Assembly: GCA_023374045.1 (NCBI GenBank)
Contig: CM041779.1
Coordinates: 267,726,131 to 267,790,130 of the forward strand
DNA length: 64,000 bases
Direction: 5' to 3'
Source of the DNA: Limonium bicolor
Lineage: Eukaryota; Streptophyta; Magnoliopsida; Caryophyllales; Plumbaginaceae
In this document: positions 24,712-35,071 of the stretch, one piece after another
How positions within the stretch are numbered: the stretch's first letter is position 1
Layout: every line of letters begins with the position of its first letter
Notes under the pieces: model-generated
Seen by the model: only the letters and a program-made list of their open reading frames with translations
Databases searched by the model: none
Told to the model about the DNA's origin: nothing
Translations under genes and position numbers: made by a program

Positions 24712-27184
24712 TGAAATACCCCAAACCTTAATATATTGATGAAATATCTAATTATAATAAAATAAGGCTATAACATGCCTTAGAAACATTAGAAAAGAGT
24801 TAAACAACAATGTGCACAAAAAAACATACCTTAAGCGTTTAAACCAAAAACGCACCTTAGAGCACGAAAATGTGCTTTAAGGAAAAATGTGCCTTAAGCA
24901 TTTATACATGGAACTAAAAGGCTAATGAGCCTAAATACCAATAAGAAGTAAGGGAACAACAATAAAATGGTCATAGGAACCATTACGTGTACACACAAAT
25001 TAAGTATACAAGTCCACACAAAAACCGGTACTAAACTGACGAAAGTCAAGGAGAAACCACTAAACGACTTGGTTTAAATTGGAATGAGCAACATGCTATT
25101 TCACGAACAAAGTTTCTAAAGGTTGTAAATGTACTAAGAAACATTTAAACTAGCCAAAACAAATTGCAAAATCAATGTGAACCCGGAAGCACATAAAATG
25201 CGTTTTAAGGCATTTTTGGCTATGTAACATACCAAACACATGGTATAAGTCATTAGGAACGAGTTTAATTCATCAAATGTTACATTAATACAAGGTAAAA
25301 CAAAAAAATCAGATCAAAGAGGGATAGGGCTTCCGACTTGGGGGGTGAGTCACCAAGGCTATATTTGCTTTTAAATTCACTATTTCAACTACCAAGACTT
25401 TCATTAATTGCCAAAGCATCTGTCCCCTTAGTGAATCATTAATCAAAATCTTACCTGTCAAATGACAGCTTCCAAGGTTGTAGCTCATCCTCTCTTTGAA
25501 GAAACAACACAAAAAAACTCCATGTTCTTAGATTTGAGCCTTAAAGAACACCTTTCCTTGCACAAATCATAACTTTCTCGTCCTAGCTCCAAATCACAAG
25601 ATAGATAGCTCGTTGGAAACCTCTCTTGAAGAGATTTACAAACATAGCTCATGAGCCCCAAGATTCTCAGGAAAAACCACTAAGAAGTGCCTTTGATTCT
25701 CGAGGTAAAACATTGCCTTCTTGAAAACTTCTTATTCTTTGGTTTTTGTTACAGCCGATTGGCATGGGATACTAACCCATCTTATTCTCCATCTTGTTGT
25801 ATAATTTTGGGGACAATTCCTTTAGCAAGTTGCTGGAAAATTTCTAAGGAATTCAAGCTTAAATATTAAGCTAAAAGGCTAATATACAAGGTAAACTCTA
25901 CAACTACCTATTTCATGGTTCTAAATGTTGATCTATATATGATCTAACCTATTGTATACCTTGTTTATAATTTCCGATTTTGTTAGGTGTTAGATTTAAT
26001 TTTTGGCACCTAAAATGTTAATATTTTGTAAATCTAAAATTAGATTTATAACCCTTATGATATAAGCTTTAATATAAGCTATCATAATATATAAGAAAAG
26101 TTCATATACTATGATTTAAGAGGTGGCCAAAAATTAAGAGAGTTTATATGAGTTAGGAAAATTATATAACTAAGTTAAATTAAAGGAATTAGTATATTTA
26201 AGAGTAATATGTAAAATTTGAGAAGTTTTAGCTATATATAATAATTGCCGAAAATATATATGAGTTTTTATGAAATTTATGTAGTTTGGATGATGAGAAA
26301 ATAATTGTAGAATTAAGTTTACAATTTATAAAGAGTTTATAAGTGTTACTAGAATTTATAAGGTTTTTGGTATATTTAAAGTTAATAAAAGATAGTATAT
26401 GTATACTACCACTTTAGTTAATTAAATCTGGTGATTTAGAGATGTTTAAAATGATTTTTGATGTTCAAAAATGTGTAGGAAAATTAGTTACGAAAATTAG
26501 AAATTAATTAGAGTTAAATTGGTTAATAAATGACTTAGGATAAAAGAAAAGACCACAAGGGTAAAATGGTAATTTCCGTGGTCAAATGTGGTCAAACATG
26601 TTCAAACATGGTCAATGACAGTTTGTAAAATGTTTAGAGGAGCGAATAAAATTTGTAGCAAAAGATTAGATATTAAAAGGATAAAGGAATAAAAAGTTAA
26701 GTTAAATTAACTTTAGGGGTAATATTGTAATTAATGGAAAGTTAGGGGGGTTTGACCATAAAAGACAGGTCAAACTTGGATATATTTTGGTAAATGACCA
26801 AAAGTATAAATAAAAATAAATTAAGTAAGACTTTGGAAGAAATTAGAAATAAAAATAACAAGTTTAGAACTTATTATGAATAAAATAGAGATTAAGAGAA
26901 AACTATGGGTAAGTAATGTAAATAACACATTTTTTATGTGTTTAAAAGGTTAAGGAAATTAAATTAAGAATTTAGAAACAAGTTGTAAAAGAAACAGAGT
27001 TAAGACGGGGTTAAACGAGACCCGTATATAACTTAAGGTATACGAGGGGTATACCCGTAATTTAATAAGTATAGGAGAAATCATTACTTAAGGTATTTTA
27101 ATGAAAATACAAGTTATATTGGGAAAAGAAATAAATACGTATGATACGGGTATCATACAGACGTATACGAAAAATTTTAGTGTA

Positions 27185-27450
27185 CATGAATAGTACTCGT
27201 ATACATGAATAGTAAATACATATACATGAATAGTAAATACGTATAAATGAATAGTAAATACGTATACATGAATTGTAAATACGTATAAATGAATAGTAAA
27301 TACGTATACATGAATAGTAACTACGTATATATGAATAGTCAAATACGAGACGTATACATGAATAGTAAAATACGTATACGTGAATAGTTAAATACGTATA
27401 CGTGAATAGTAAAATACATATTCGTGAATAGTAAAATATGGTGAATAGTG
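27185..27450. repeat. About 21-bp minisatellite in the F 5' LTR
   Basis: About a dozen units of roughly TGAATAGTAAATACGTATACA, variable at a few positions. The 3' LTR has a matching array at 37550-37840. Tyr/Ile/Cys-rich frames on the opposite strand are translations of the repeat. Confidence 0.9.
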
Positions 27451-28332
27451 AAAATACGAAAATTAAGTTATTTAACCACACCACCCTAATGAACTATAGG
27501 GGTGGAGTAAGGTGACCAAAATAGTCAAGACGTCATCTGGGAGTGGACGAACGTCGATAGGCTAAGGTATGGGATTCTTGTAGCTTGTTTGCTAAAGAGG
27601 ACTACCTCGGTTTGTGTGCTATGTGTTATTGTGATACGACCAAACGGGATTAAGCATTAAACAAATTTACTGTATTGTTGATGTGTGTCCATTGCACACC
27701 AACACGACTTGATTCAGAGCTTGTTCATTAACTACGTTTAGTGACAAATGTATAAGGTTACAATACTCCAAGTTGTTAGTAGGTTAATACCGAGAGAGGT
27801 TTAACTAACCAATTGTCAATGAGACTTCAACTAACTGGAACTTGTGAGGAGAGGAATCCGGGACTAACTCCGGTCATGCATGTTTAGGATAGGAGGTCGG
27901 CATCTGTATCAGATCTGTCTTCCGCCTTGGGTCGACAAACTGACCCGGCCATCTCGAATGAACAGTTCGAGATGGGAGGCAAATTCAGGAGGCGCAGGAG
28001 GGTCAAGCCTACACCCCTCATAACTTAAGAATTAATGTTTATTAAACCAGTGGAGCTAATAACTCATTGGCTAGGGTTACTTTGACCCAACAAAAATAAA
28101 TATATCAGTTAGAGAACACCAGTTCTTTTAGGAGAATGGTTGACACTTATAAGGTATGGTCAAACACGAGAACTAAACAATTATCAGGCCTCAGGAGTTA
28201 GGAATCTAACTTACTCATTGATGGGCGTCCATTACGACGTTTGATTTATTTGAGTTGTGAGTGTTTCACATAAATATGTTGTTGTTATTGTACTTCTTAT
28301 TATTATTTGTATGAATAATCAACTGCATGTAT

Positions 28333-28432
28333 ACGACAAAGTAGTCGTGTGTAGCCTGTTAGCTTGTGGGCTGCATGTTTTCTGTACCAGCCATGTGCTG
28401 AGCCCCTTGGGGCCTGTGATTTAAACTTTGTA
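28333..28432 (+). promoter_or_regulatory. Conserved stem-loop block in the F 5' LTR
   Basis: Contains ACGACAAAGTAGTCG, then CAGCC-ATGT-GCTG, then GCCCC-TT-GGGGC, then a T-rich stretch ending in TTTGTAG (28432). The 3' LTR copy ends in TTTGCAG at 38550. Confidence 0.55.
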
Positions 28433-28789
28433 GGTAGGTGCCAGACGAGGACCCAACCTGAGAGTAGGAGTGGGTAGAGCATTAAGGGTTTAATTTGCAT
28501 TACAAGTGTGCCTGTACACTCGCTTTATAAACTGTGGTAGTAAGTTGTAATAATAGGAGAGATACTTCAGACTCGGTATTGTATTTTGTTTTAAGACTTT
28601 GTACGCACTTATGTTCGGTACACTCGGGTCCATCAGACCGTAGCTTGACACTGGAATAAGCCTAGTTAGTCACGTGGGTGACTGACGGTGGTAACACCAA
28701 CTTTTAGTATTTTCTTCCGCTGTGTTGTAATATTGTTGCAGGTTTGTTATGTGATGGTTCAGGTTTAGCAGTTGGGGTGTTACAAAAAG

Positions 28790-28801
28790 TGGTATCAGAG
28801 C
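28790..28801 (+). promoter_or_regulatory. Element F primer binding site (tRNA-iMet)
   Basis: TGGTATCAGAGC, five bases after the LTR end. It is complementary to the 3' end of initiator tRNA-Met and matches the PBS of J and, in reverse, of array E. Confidence 0.92.
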
Positions 28802-29009
28802 GTAGTTACGCTCTGATGACTAGAGTTACCGAACTAGAGTAGGTACCGAGTTAAAGAAATAGTCATGGGTTTGGGTGTGAGATAGTAGTGTAGCTGAGTC
28901 TGATAAGCCACCAATAAGGGTGGAGTATCTTACTGTTTAGAGGATGTTATAAACGCTTTAACCAAAGCCTTTGTAATCACGAGCTTACTGTGCATTTATA
29001 CTTATTCAG
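28802..29009 (+). other. Element F leader before gag
   Basis: About 200 bases between the PBS and the gag ATG with no credible frame. Confidence 0.7.
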
Positions 29010-30403
29010 ATGTCAGGAAGAAGAGGACGAGGCCGAGGCCGTGGCGAAGAAGGAGATCAGGCTGCTGAGATCCCGGGTGCACAGACGATAGTGGAGATCG
29101 TTGCTGCCGCCCTGGGGCACATGGGCTATCAGCCCGGTGCAGGACCGCCTGCTCCACCACCACAGCCTCGGGAGCCAAACTGGGTGAAGAGTCTCGCTGA
29201 CCTTCGACCCCCACCGTTTAGAGGGGAGACAGACCCCACCAAACTTGAGTCGTACATCTCAGAGCTGGAGACTACCTTCGAGACTCTTGATATACCTGCG
29301 GGAGCCAAGGTAAGACTTGCTGCGTTTTACCTGAAGGATGTGGCGGGCGATTGGTGGAAGCTAGTTAGGGCCGAACATGTGGCCAACCCCAACTTCGGCT
29401 GGGAGCAGTACGTGGCCTTGCTGAGAGCCAAGTACTACCCCACCCATGTCCAGACCAAGAAGCGTTTAGAGTTGGACGCGCTGAAGCAGACTGACAAGAT
29501 GACGGTGGACGACTACTATTCTCAGTTCACCGCTCTTATCCGTCTTCTACCAGGATTGGTATATTCAGACCAGATTCTGGTTGACCGCTTCTATGGCGGG
29601 CTGAGTCACCGACTACGCTATGGCATGGGCCCGACAAGCTATACTACCTTGCAGGTAAAGAAAGTTAAGACAAGTTTAAATGAATGAACGTTATATTAAA
29701 ATGAATGTGAGACTGATATTTTTTAAGAGCAGGAGTGCTATCATGCCGCTGCTAAAGTTGAAATCACCGTCCAGCTGAGGGACGAAGATCAGGCACTGAA
29801 GAGAAAAGTTGTTGGAAATAGCTCTGACAATCAGGGGCAGGGGACAGAAGAAAGGTAAGTACCAGCCCCCACCCAGAAAGGCTCAAAGGGTAACCAACCT
29901 AAGGCTGCTGAAGAGCCACAAAGCAAACCTACAGCTACGCATAGCAGCGAAGCCTCTGCGCTCGCCTGCACCAAAGGGTAACAAGTAACTCCTTAAATTG
30001 AGTTAGCAGTCAGATATCAACCTTGAAATTCAATTACTAATGTTGTAAGCAAACAGGTATCGAGACCGGCAAGGGGACCGGCGGGGGATATAAGTGCCGC
30101 TACAACTGTCGTAGGTGCAACCAAGACCACCCTGGAGTTGATTGTGAAGGCAATAAGGTGGAGTGCAATTTCTGTGGTGTATTCGGACACCGAGCTTTCG
30201 AATGTTTCAGAAACCCCGAGAGTAAAGCCTATAGACCTGGGTGGAAGGCCAAGGGCAAGGGCGTGGCCGCTCCGAATCCTGGAACCGACGGTCCAAAGGA
30301 CACGCCAGCTGCTAACAGGGACCCCGGGTTGTCCAGCGATCAGGGCCGCCTGCACTACATATGGTGGACCGGGAAGACGAGGCTGAACCCTCATCGAGAC
30401 CAG
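29010..30403 (+). pseudogene. Element F gag, intron-containing and partly decayed
   Basis: Exon 1 starts at ATG 29010 with a basic Gly/Arg N-terminus (MSGRRGRGRGRG), then the retrotransposon gag domain (WWKLVRAE, LLRAKYYP) to codon CAG at 29652-29654. An apparent 78-nt intron (29655-29732) follows, then an exon beginning GAG TGC. That exon has TAA at 29856-29858 and stays open to about 29980; a second gap (about 29981-30050) looks intron-like but I cannot fix its borders. The last part has a CCHC knuckle, CNFCGVFGHRAFEC, at about 30162-30203. A 2-nt shift near 30357-30362 precedes the donor at 30403. Gag would form the particle and bind RNA. Confidence 0.8.
29655..29732 (+). other. Predicted phase-0 intron in gag of F (78 nt)
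   Basis: GTAAAG donor after CAG, AAGAGCAG acceptor before GAG. Read straight through, the frame hits TGA. Element J has an equivalent GT...AG interruption between the same CAG and GAG codons. Confidence 0.7.
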
Positions 30404-30566
30404 GTACCACTACAACCTATTAGGGAGAAAACTGTATGCTTATCGCATTTCATGCATGAATTAGTGATTTATGTTTTGAGTGAGTTTCTAGTTAGTTAAT
30501 TAGAACTCATGTAGATTTTAAAACCTTATTCAACATTTGTTCCAATACCTTCAACACCTAGCTTAG

Positions 30567-31261
30567 AAGAGACCGACCTAAAGGTTCACGAATTCCCAAG
30601 GGAGCAGTGTCAGGTCATCCGGCCTGGTATGATCTTATTAAAAGGATACCTGTCACCAAAGGCACAAATCGCCATCATCAGGAGATGTAGCCAGCTAGGA
30701 GTGGGACCGGGAGGTTTCTATACACCGGAATACCCTGGAGGATCGAGAATGAAGCTAAGAATGATGTGCTTGGGTAAGGACTGGAACCCTTACACCAACA
30801 CTTACCAAAAGACGAGAGCAGTGGATGGAACAACACCACCAGAGTTACCTGAGGAGTATCATACGGTTAATACACAAGCCGTAGGGATTGCTCAACAACT
30901 TGAAGCAGATCCAATCCCGAACCTTGAAGCAGACCTCTGCATTATCAACTTCTACGAAAAGGAGGGACGACTTGGACAACACCAAGATAAAGACGAGATA
31001 GCAAAGTCTCTTAACCGAGGGATACCCGTAGTGTCTTGGTCCATTGGAGACGACGCCGAATTCCTATATGGCGAGCAGAAGCGCGCAAACCAAGCCCAGA
31101 AAGTGGTACTTAAGTCAGGAGATATTCTAATCATGGGTGGAAAATCGAGAATGCTGTATCACGGTATCAAGAGGATTAAGTTGAATACGGCACCATCGAC
31201 GGTAATCAATGCCACACACATGAGACCGAGACGCCTGAACTTAACCTTTAGGAAGTACTAG
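30567..31261 (+). CDS. AlkB-type Fe(II)/2-oxoglutarate dioxygenase (ALKBH1-like) inside element F
   Basis: Open from the predicted acceptor to TAG at 31259-31261; the first internal ATG is 30629 (210 aa from there, against 216 for E. coli AlkB). Numbering from that Met: an N-terminal ALKBH1-like stretch LGVGPGGFYTPEY, then MMCLGKDWNP; N107-x-Y109 with iron ligands H118 and D120 (NFYEKEGRLGQHQD) at the same spacing as in AlkB; PVVSWSIGD; GDILIMGGKSR; third ligand H178 (YHG); and RLNLTFR (R202, N204, T206, R208), the 2-oxoglutarate-binding signature. Family members oxidatively remove methyl groups from DNA or RNA. Homology-like sequence extends upstream of Met 30629 (VIRPGM), supporting an exon start at about 30567. 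There are no stops or frameshifts, unlike the neighbouring gag and pol. It looks like a captured, intronless host cDNA. Confidence 0.9.
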
Positions 31262-31393
31262 CCATGTAATACACTGAAGTATTGTAATAGAAAACTCATA
31301 ATGTAAAAGGATGGTTTAAATAATATCAGTGCTGATTACTCATTTTCGACTCGTATTATACCATCAATACTTATGATCCTTATGAATACATAG
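31262..31393 (+). other. Tail of the predicted intron after AlkB
   Basis: AT-rich, stop-filled sequence from the AlkB stop to the acceptor at 31393. No further motif is seen. Confidence 0.5.
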
Positions 31394-34300
31394 GTTGTGG
31401 ATTCGGTTCGAAAGGTGCATTAAGCTTACTCATAGAGGCACAGGCCGATGAGAGCGGCACTATCCTCACGGGTACCTTTCCGATCAATGGCGTTGATGTA
31501 TCAGTACTATTCGACTCAGGGGCCTCGCATACCTTCGTCTCATCATCATTTGCAAGGAGGTTGGGGCTAGACACTGACGAGCTGCCAGACTTCACGGTTA
31601 CGCTCCCGTCTAAGGAGAAGGTTCGATGCACTCGCTACTATCGAGCAGCCACTATACGAATTAGGGGAGAAGACTTTCCTATCACCTTGATTGAGTTTAG
31701 AGATTTAGGGTTTGATGTTATATTCGGGATGAACTGGTTAGAGCGGCACAAGGGTCGTATCCTCTGCGCCGAGCACTGACTGCTACTCAGGAGTCCATCT
31801 GGGGTTACTATATCATACCGCCAGAGACCTAGAGAGCCTTCAACCAAGATCATCACCGCTATGGCCATGTGTCGACAGCTGAGAAAGAAGAAAGAAGTGT
31901 ACCTTTGCTATGTTCAGGATATAGAGAGAGATTCAGAGTTCGACCCCAAAGTACCAGTGGTGTCGGAGTTTCCCGACCTCTTTCCAAGGGAACTACCCGG
32001 CATGCCACCACCACGGGAGGTAGAGTTCACCATCGAGCTGCTACCAGGAACCGGACCGATAGCCAAGGCGCCTTACCGCATGGCTCCAGCTGAGATGAAT
32101 GAATTGAAAGAACAGTTGAGAGACCTGCTCGACAAAGGGTTTGTGCGGCCTAGTGTATCACCATGGGGAGCGCCAGTACTCTTCGTGAAGAAGAAGGATG
32201 GCAGTCTCCGCCTCTGCATCGACTATAGGGAGTTGAATACTGTTACTATAAAGAACAAGTATCCGCTACCACGCATAGATGATTTATTTGATCAATTGAA
32301 AGGGGTATCTGTGTTCTCCAAGATTGATCTCAGATCAGGGTATCATCAGATTCCTGTTAGAGAGAAGATATTAGAAGACGGCATTCCGGACGAGATATGG
32401 CCACTACGATTTACAGTGATGCCGTTTGGTTTGTCGAACGCACCGGCGATATTTATGGATTTGATGAACCGTTTGTTCAGGGAACAGTTGGACAAGTCAG
32501 TTGTGGTCTTCATCGATGATATACTCATATATTCAGGGTCGAGAGGTGAACATGAAAGTCACTTGAGACAAGTTTTAGAGATACTAAGGGAGAACCAGCT
32601 TTATGCTAAGTTCTCCAAGTGCGAGTTTTGGCTTGACCAGGTCTCTTTCCTTGCATGTCATCTCAGATGCTGGGATCTCAGTGGATCCAGCAAAGATTGA
32701 CGCGTGCGCACCTGGCCAAGGCCGAAGTCAGTTACCGACATCAGGAGTTTCCTCGGCTTGGCAGGTTATTAGGAGATTTGTTAAGGACTTTTCTAAGGTC
32801 AGCAAGCCAATGACCAGTTTGATGAAGAAGGATGCACCGTTTGTATGGACAGATGACTGTGAGAGTTCATTTCAGAGCTTGAAGGACTCATTGACTTCTG
32901 CACCTGTTCTGACTATCCCAACGGTACAGAGGGATTTGAGGTATATTGTGACGCATCAGGTAGGGGATTGGGTTGTGTACTCATGCAGCATGGCAAGGTA
33001 GTTGCTTATGCCTCTCGCCAGCTGAAGAAACATGAGGAAAACTACCCCACACATGATCTTGAGTTAGGAGCTGTAGTCTTCACCCTGAAGATATGGCTCC
33101 ATTATTTATACGGGGTTAGTTTGATAGTTTACACCGACCATAAAAGCTTGAAGTACATATTCACTCAGAAGGAGTTGAATATGAGACAGAGAAGATGGTT
33201 AGAGTTCCTGAAGAACTACAACATTGACCTCCAGTACAATGAAGGGAAGGCCAATGTTGTAGCTGATGCTCTGAGTCGTCGAGCACACTCGCTTCATGCC
33301 ATGGTTGCTAGTTCCAGCTTGATTGACGAGGTGCGAGAGGCTCAGCAGAGCGATTCGTATATGATGGAGATTAGACAGAAGCTGATAGAGGGTACATTCG
33401 AGAGCCAGAAATATGACTTCGAGTTACATGATGATGATCTGATCAGATGGAAGGGCCGATTATGCATTCCTCGCAGCAGCACTGAGCTGAAGGAGCGCAT
33501 TCTACGAGAGTCACACTGTTCTTCTGTTTCTATTCATCTAGGAGCTTCGAAAATGTATAAAGACATGAAGCGTTACTTCTGGTGGACTGGGATGAAGAGT
33601 GACGTTACTGAGTTTGTAGTGAGGTGCCTAACTTGCCAGAAGGTAAAGTTCGAGCACAGGCGACCTGGAGGCATGGTTCAATCAATGCCAGTTCCAGAGT
33701 GGAAGTTTCATGATATCTCGATGGATTTCGTGGTTGGACTCCCACCTACCAGGGGAGGTCTGAACATGATATAGGTTGTAGTTGATCGCCTGACCAAGGT
33801 AGCCCGATTCATACCGATGAAGGACACTTGGAAGGTAACGAAGCTTGCTGAGCTGTTCGATAAGGAGATCATGAGACACCACGGAGTACCTAAGACCATA
33901 GTATCTGACAGAGACATCAGGTTCCTTCAAGATACTGGAAAACTACACGGGAAGCGCTGGGTACAGAACTGAAGCTGAGTACCGCGTTCCACCCTCAGAC
34001 AGATGGTCAGACTGAGCGTACGATTCAGACACTTGAGGACATGTTACGAGCATGTGCCTTCGACTTCCAGAGCAGTTGGATTGATAAGTTGCATCTGATC
34101 GAGTTCTCATACAATAATAGCTATCATGCTACGATCAAGATGGCACCTTTCCAGGCATTGTACGGCAGACCATGTCGCACACCACTATGTTGGGATGAGT
34201 CAAGTGAAGCGGTTATTATAGGACCGGAGTACTTAGAGCAAGTTCAGGCTGAGGTTCAGCAAATTTGAGAGAATATGAAGGCAGCCCAGGATAGACAGAA

Positions 34301-34763
34301 GTCGTATGCTGATGCGCGACGATGAGACTTAGAGTTCTCTGTGAACGATCAGGTATTTCTACGGGTTTCGCCAATGAAGGGAATATTTAGATTTGGACAA
34401 AAGGGCAAGTTGAGCCCAAAGTTTGTAGGTCCATATACCATTACGGAGCGGGTGGGCCCAGCTGCTTACAGGTTAAACCTACCTGGTGAGCTGGGTAAAG
34501 TGCATGATGTTTTCCACGTCTCACAGCTTAAGAAATACATGCACCACCCCTCCCATGTTTTGCAGGCCGAACAGCTAACCATAGAGCCAACCATGAGATC
34601 AGTAGAGACCCCTCAGAGGATTCTGGATACGAAGACTAGGGACACTCGCCACAAGTCAGTAAGACTGGTGAAGGTTCTCTGGTCCAACCAGGACGTCGAG
34701 GAGGCTACTTGGGAGTTAGAGGATAAGATGCGAGCGAAGTACCCTTCGCTCTTTTCAGACTAG
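31394..34763 (+). pseudogene. Element F pol: protease, RT, RNase H, integrase, chromodomain-like tail
   Basis: Protease has LFDSGASHTFV (about 31509-31541) and ends at TGA 31777-31779. RT runs in the same frame ([13 protein letters not shown], then FIDDILIY at about 32512-32532). Near 32365-32410 two opposite indels replace a conserved RT segment with a short out-of-frame stretch. Several frameshifts follow at 32650-32960, then RNase H and integrase with the zinc module, the D/D/E residues, TAG at 33772-33774, a frameshift near 33928, TGA at 34266-34268 and another near 34324. The tail has VRLVKVLW and EEATWE and ends at TAG 34761-34763. It cannot make a full polyprotein. Confidence 0.93.
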
Positions 34764-35071
34764 ATTTCTTGTAAGGGTACGGGGCATACCCTTTTTAAGG
34801 GGGGTAGAGCCTCTTTGCTTTTGAGTTTGTAAGCAAACAATCACATAGTGTTGATTGTTGTTTGTTGCTTACTTAGTGTTAAGTATGTATCATACTTTAT
34901 GACAGACCTTATGAGTCTGAACCTTAATAAAAGTGACAGACATTATGAGTCAGAAAGCGTATATAATGTTGTGTGATCTATGTGATTTTGTATGTGAAGT
35001 TACCTGTGTATTCTAAGAGATATTAGATGCATAGGAACTTTGGGGACAAAGTTCTTTTAAGGGGGGTAGAT
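34764..35071 (+). other. Element F 3' untranslated region with two polypurine tracts
   Basis: The tract at 35055-35071 (TTTTAAGGGGGGTAGAT) primes against the LTR; a second at 34793-34808 lies about 260 bp upstream. The arrangement matches element A. Confidence 0.85.

Larger units (their letters stand above)
24712..28784 (+). repeat. Element F 5' LTR (4,073 bp)
   Basis: Begins TGAAATACCCC and ends GGGGTGTTACA. It contains a minisatellite (27185-27450) and the stem-loop block (28333-28432). It is about 240 bp longer than its partner, partly because the 3' copy lacks a segment matching about 27940-28165. Confidence 0.92.
30404..31393 (+). other. Predicted 990-nt intron enclosing the AlkB frame
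   Basis: Donor G|GTACCA after 30403, acceptor ACATAG|GTTGTG at 31393. Joining them in phase 1 makes the protease frame continuous with the reading frame entering the donor. The AlkB frame lies wholly inside. A nearer acceptor, GCTTAG|AAGAG (30566), would join the same donor to the AlkB frame, also in phase 1. These are sequence-based splice predictions with no RNA evidence. Confidence 0.55.

Noticed and set aside
27185..27450. Regular short repeats resembling a CRISPR array
   Set aside because: Units are contiguous with no unique spacers, lie in an LTR, and the DNA is plant.
27088..27484. Opposite-strand Tyr/Ile/Cys-rich frames (84 and 128 codons), with a similar one at 37462-37695
   Set aside because: They are translations of the minisatellite and vary between the two LTRs.
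28790..28801. TGGTATCAGAGC as part of a tRNA gene
   Set aside because: Only the 12-base primer complement is present next to the LTR; no cloverleaf.
30629..31261. AlkB as a stand-alone host gene that F inserted beside
   Set aside because: It lies between gag and protease of one element with matched LTRs and CACAA duplications, with no separate promoter, introns or target duplication of its own.
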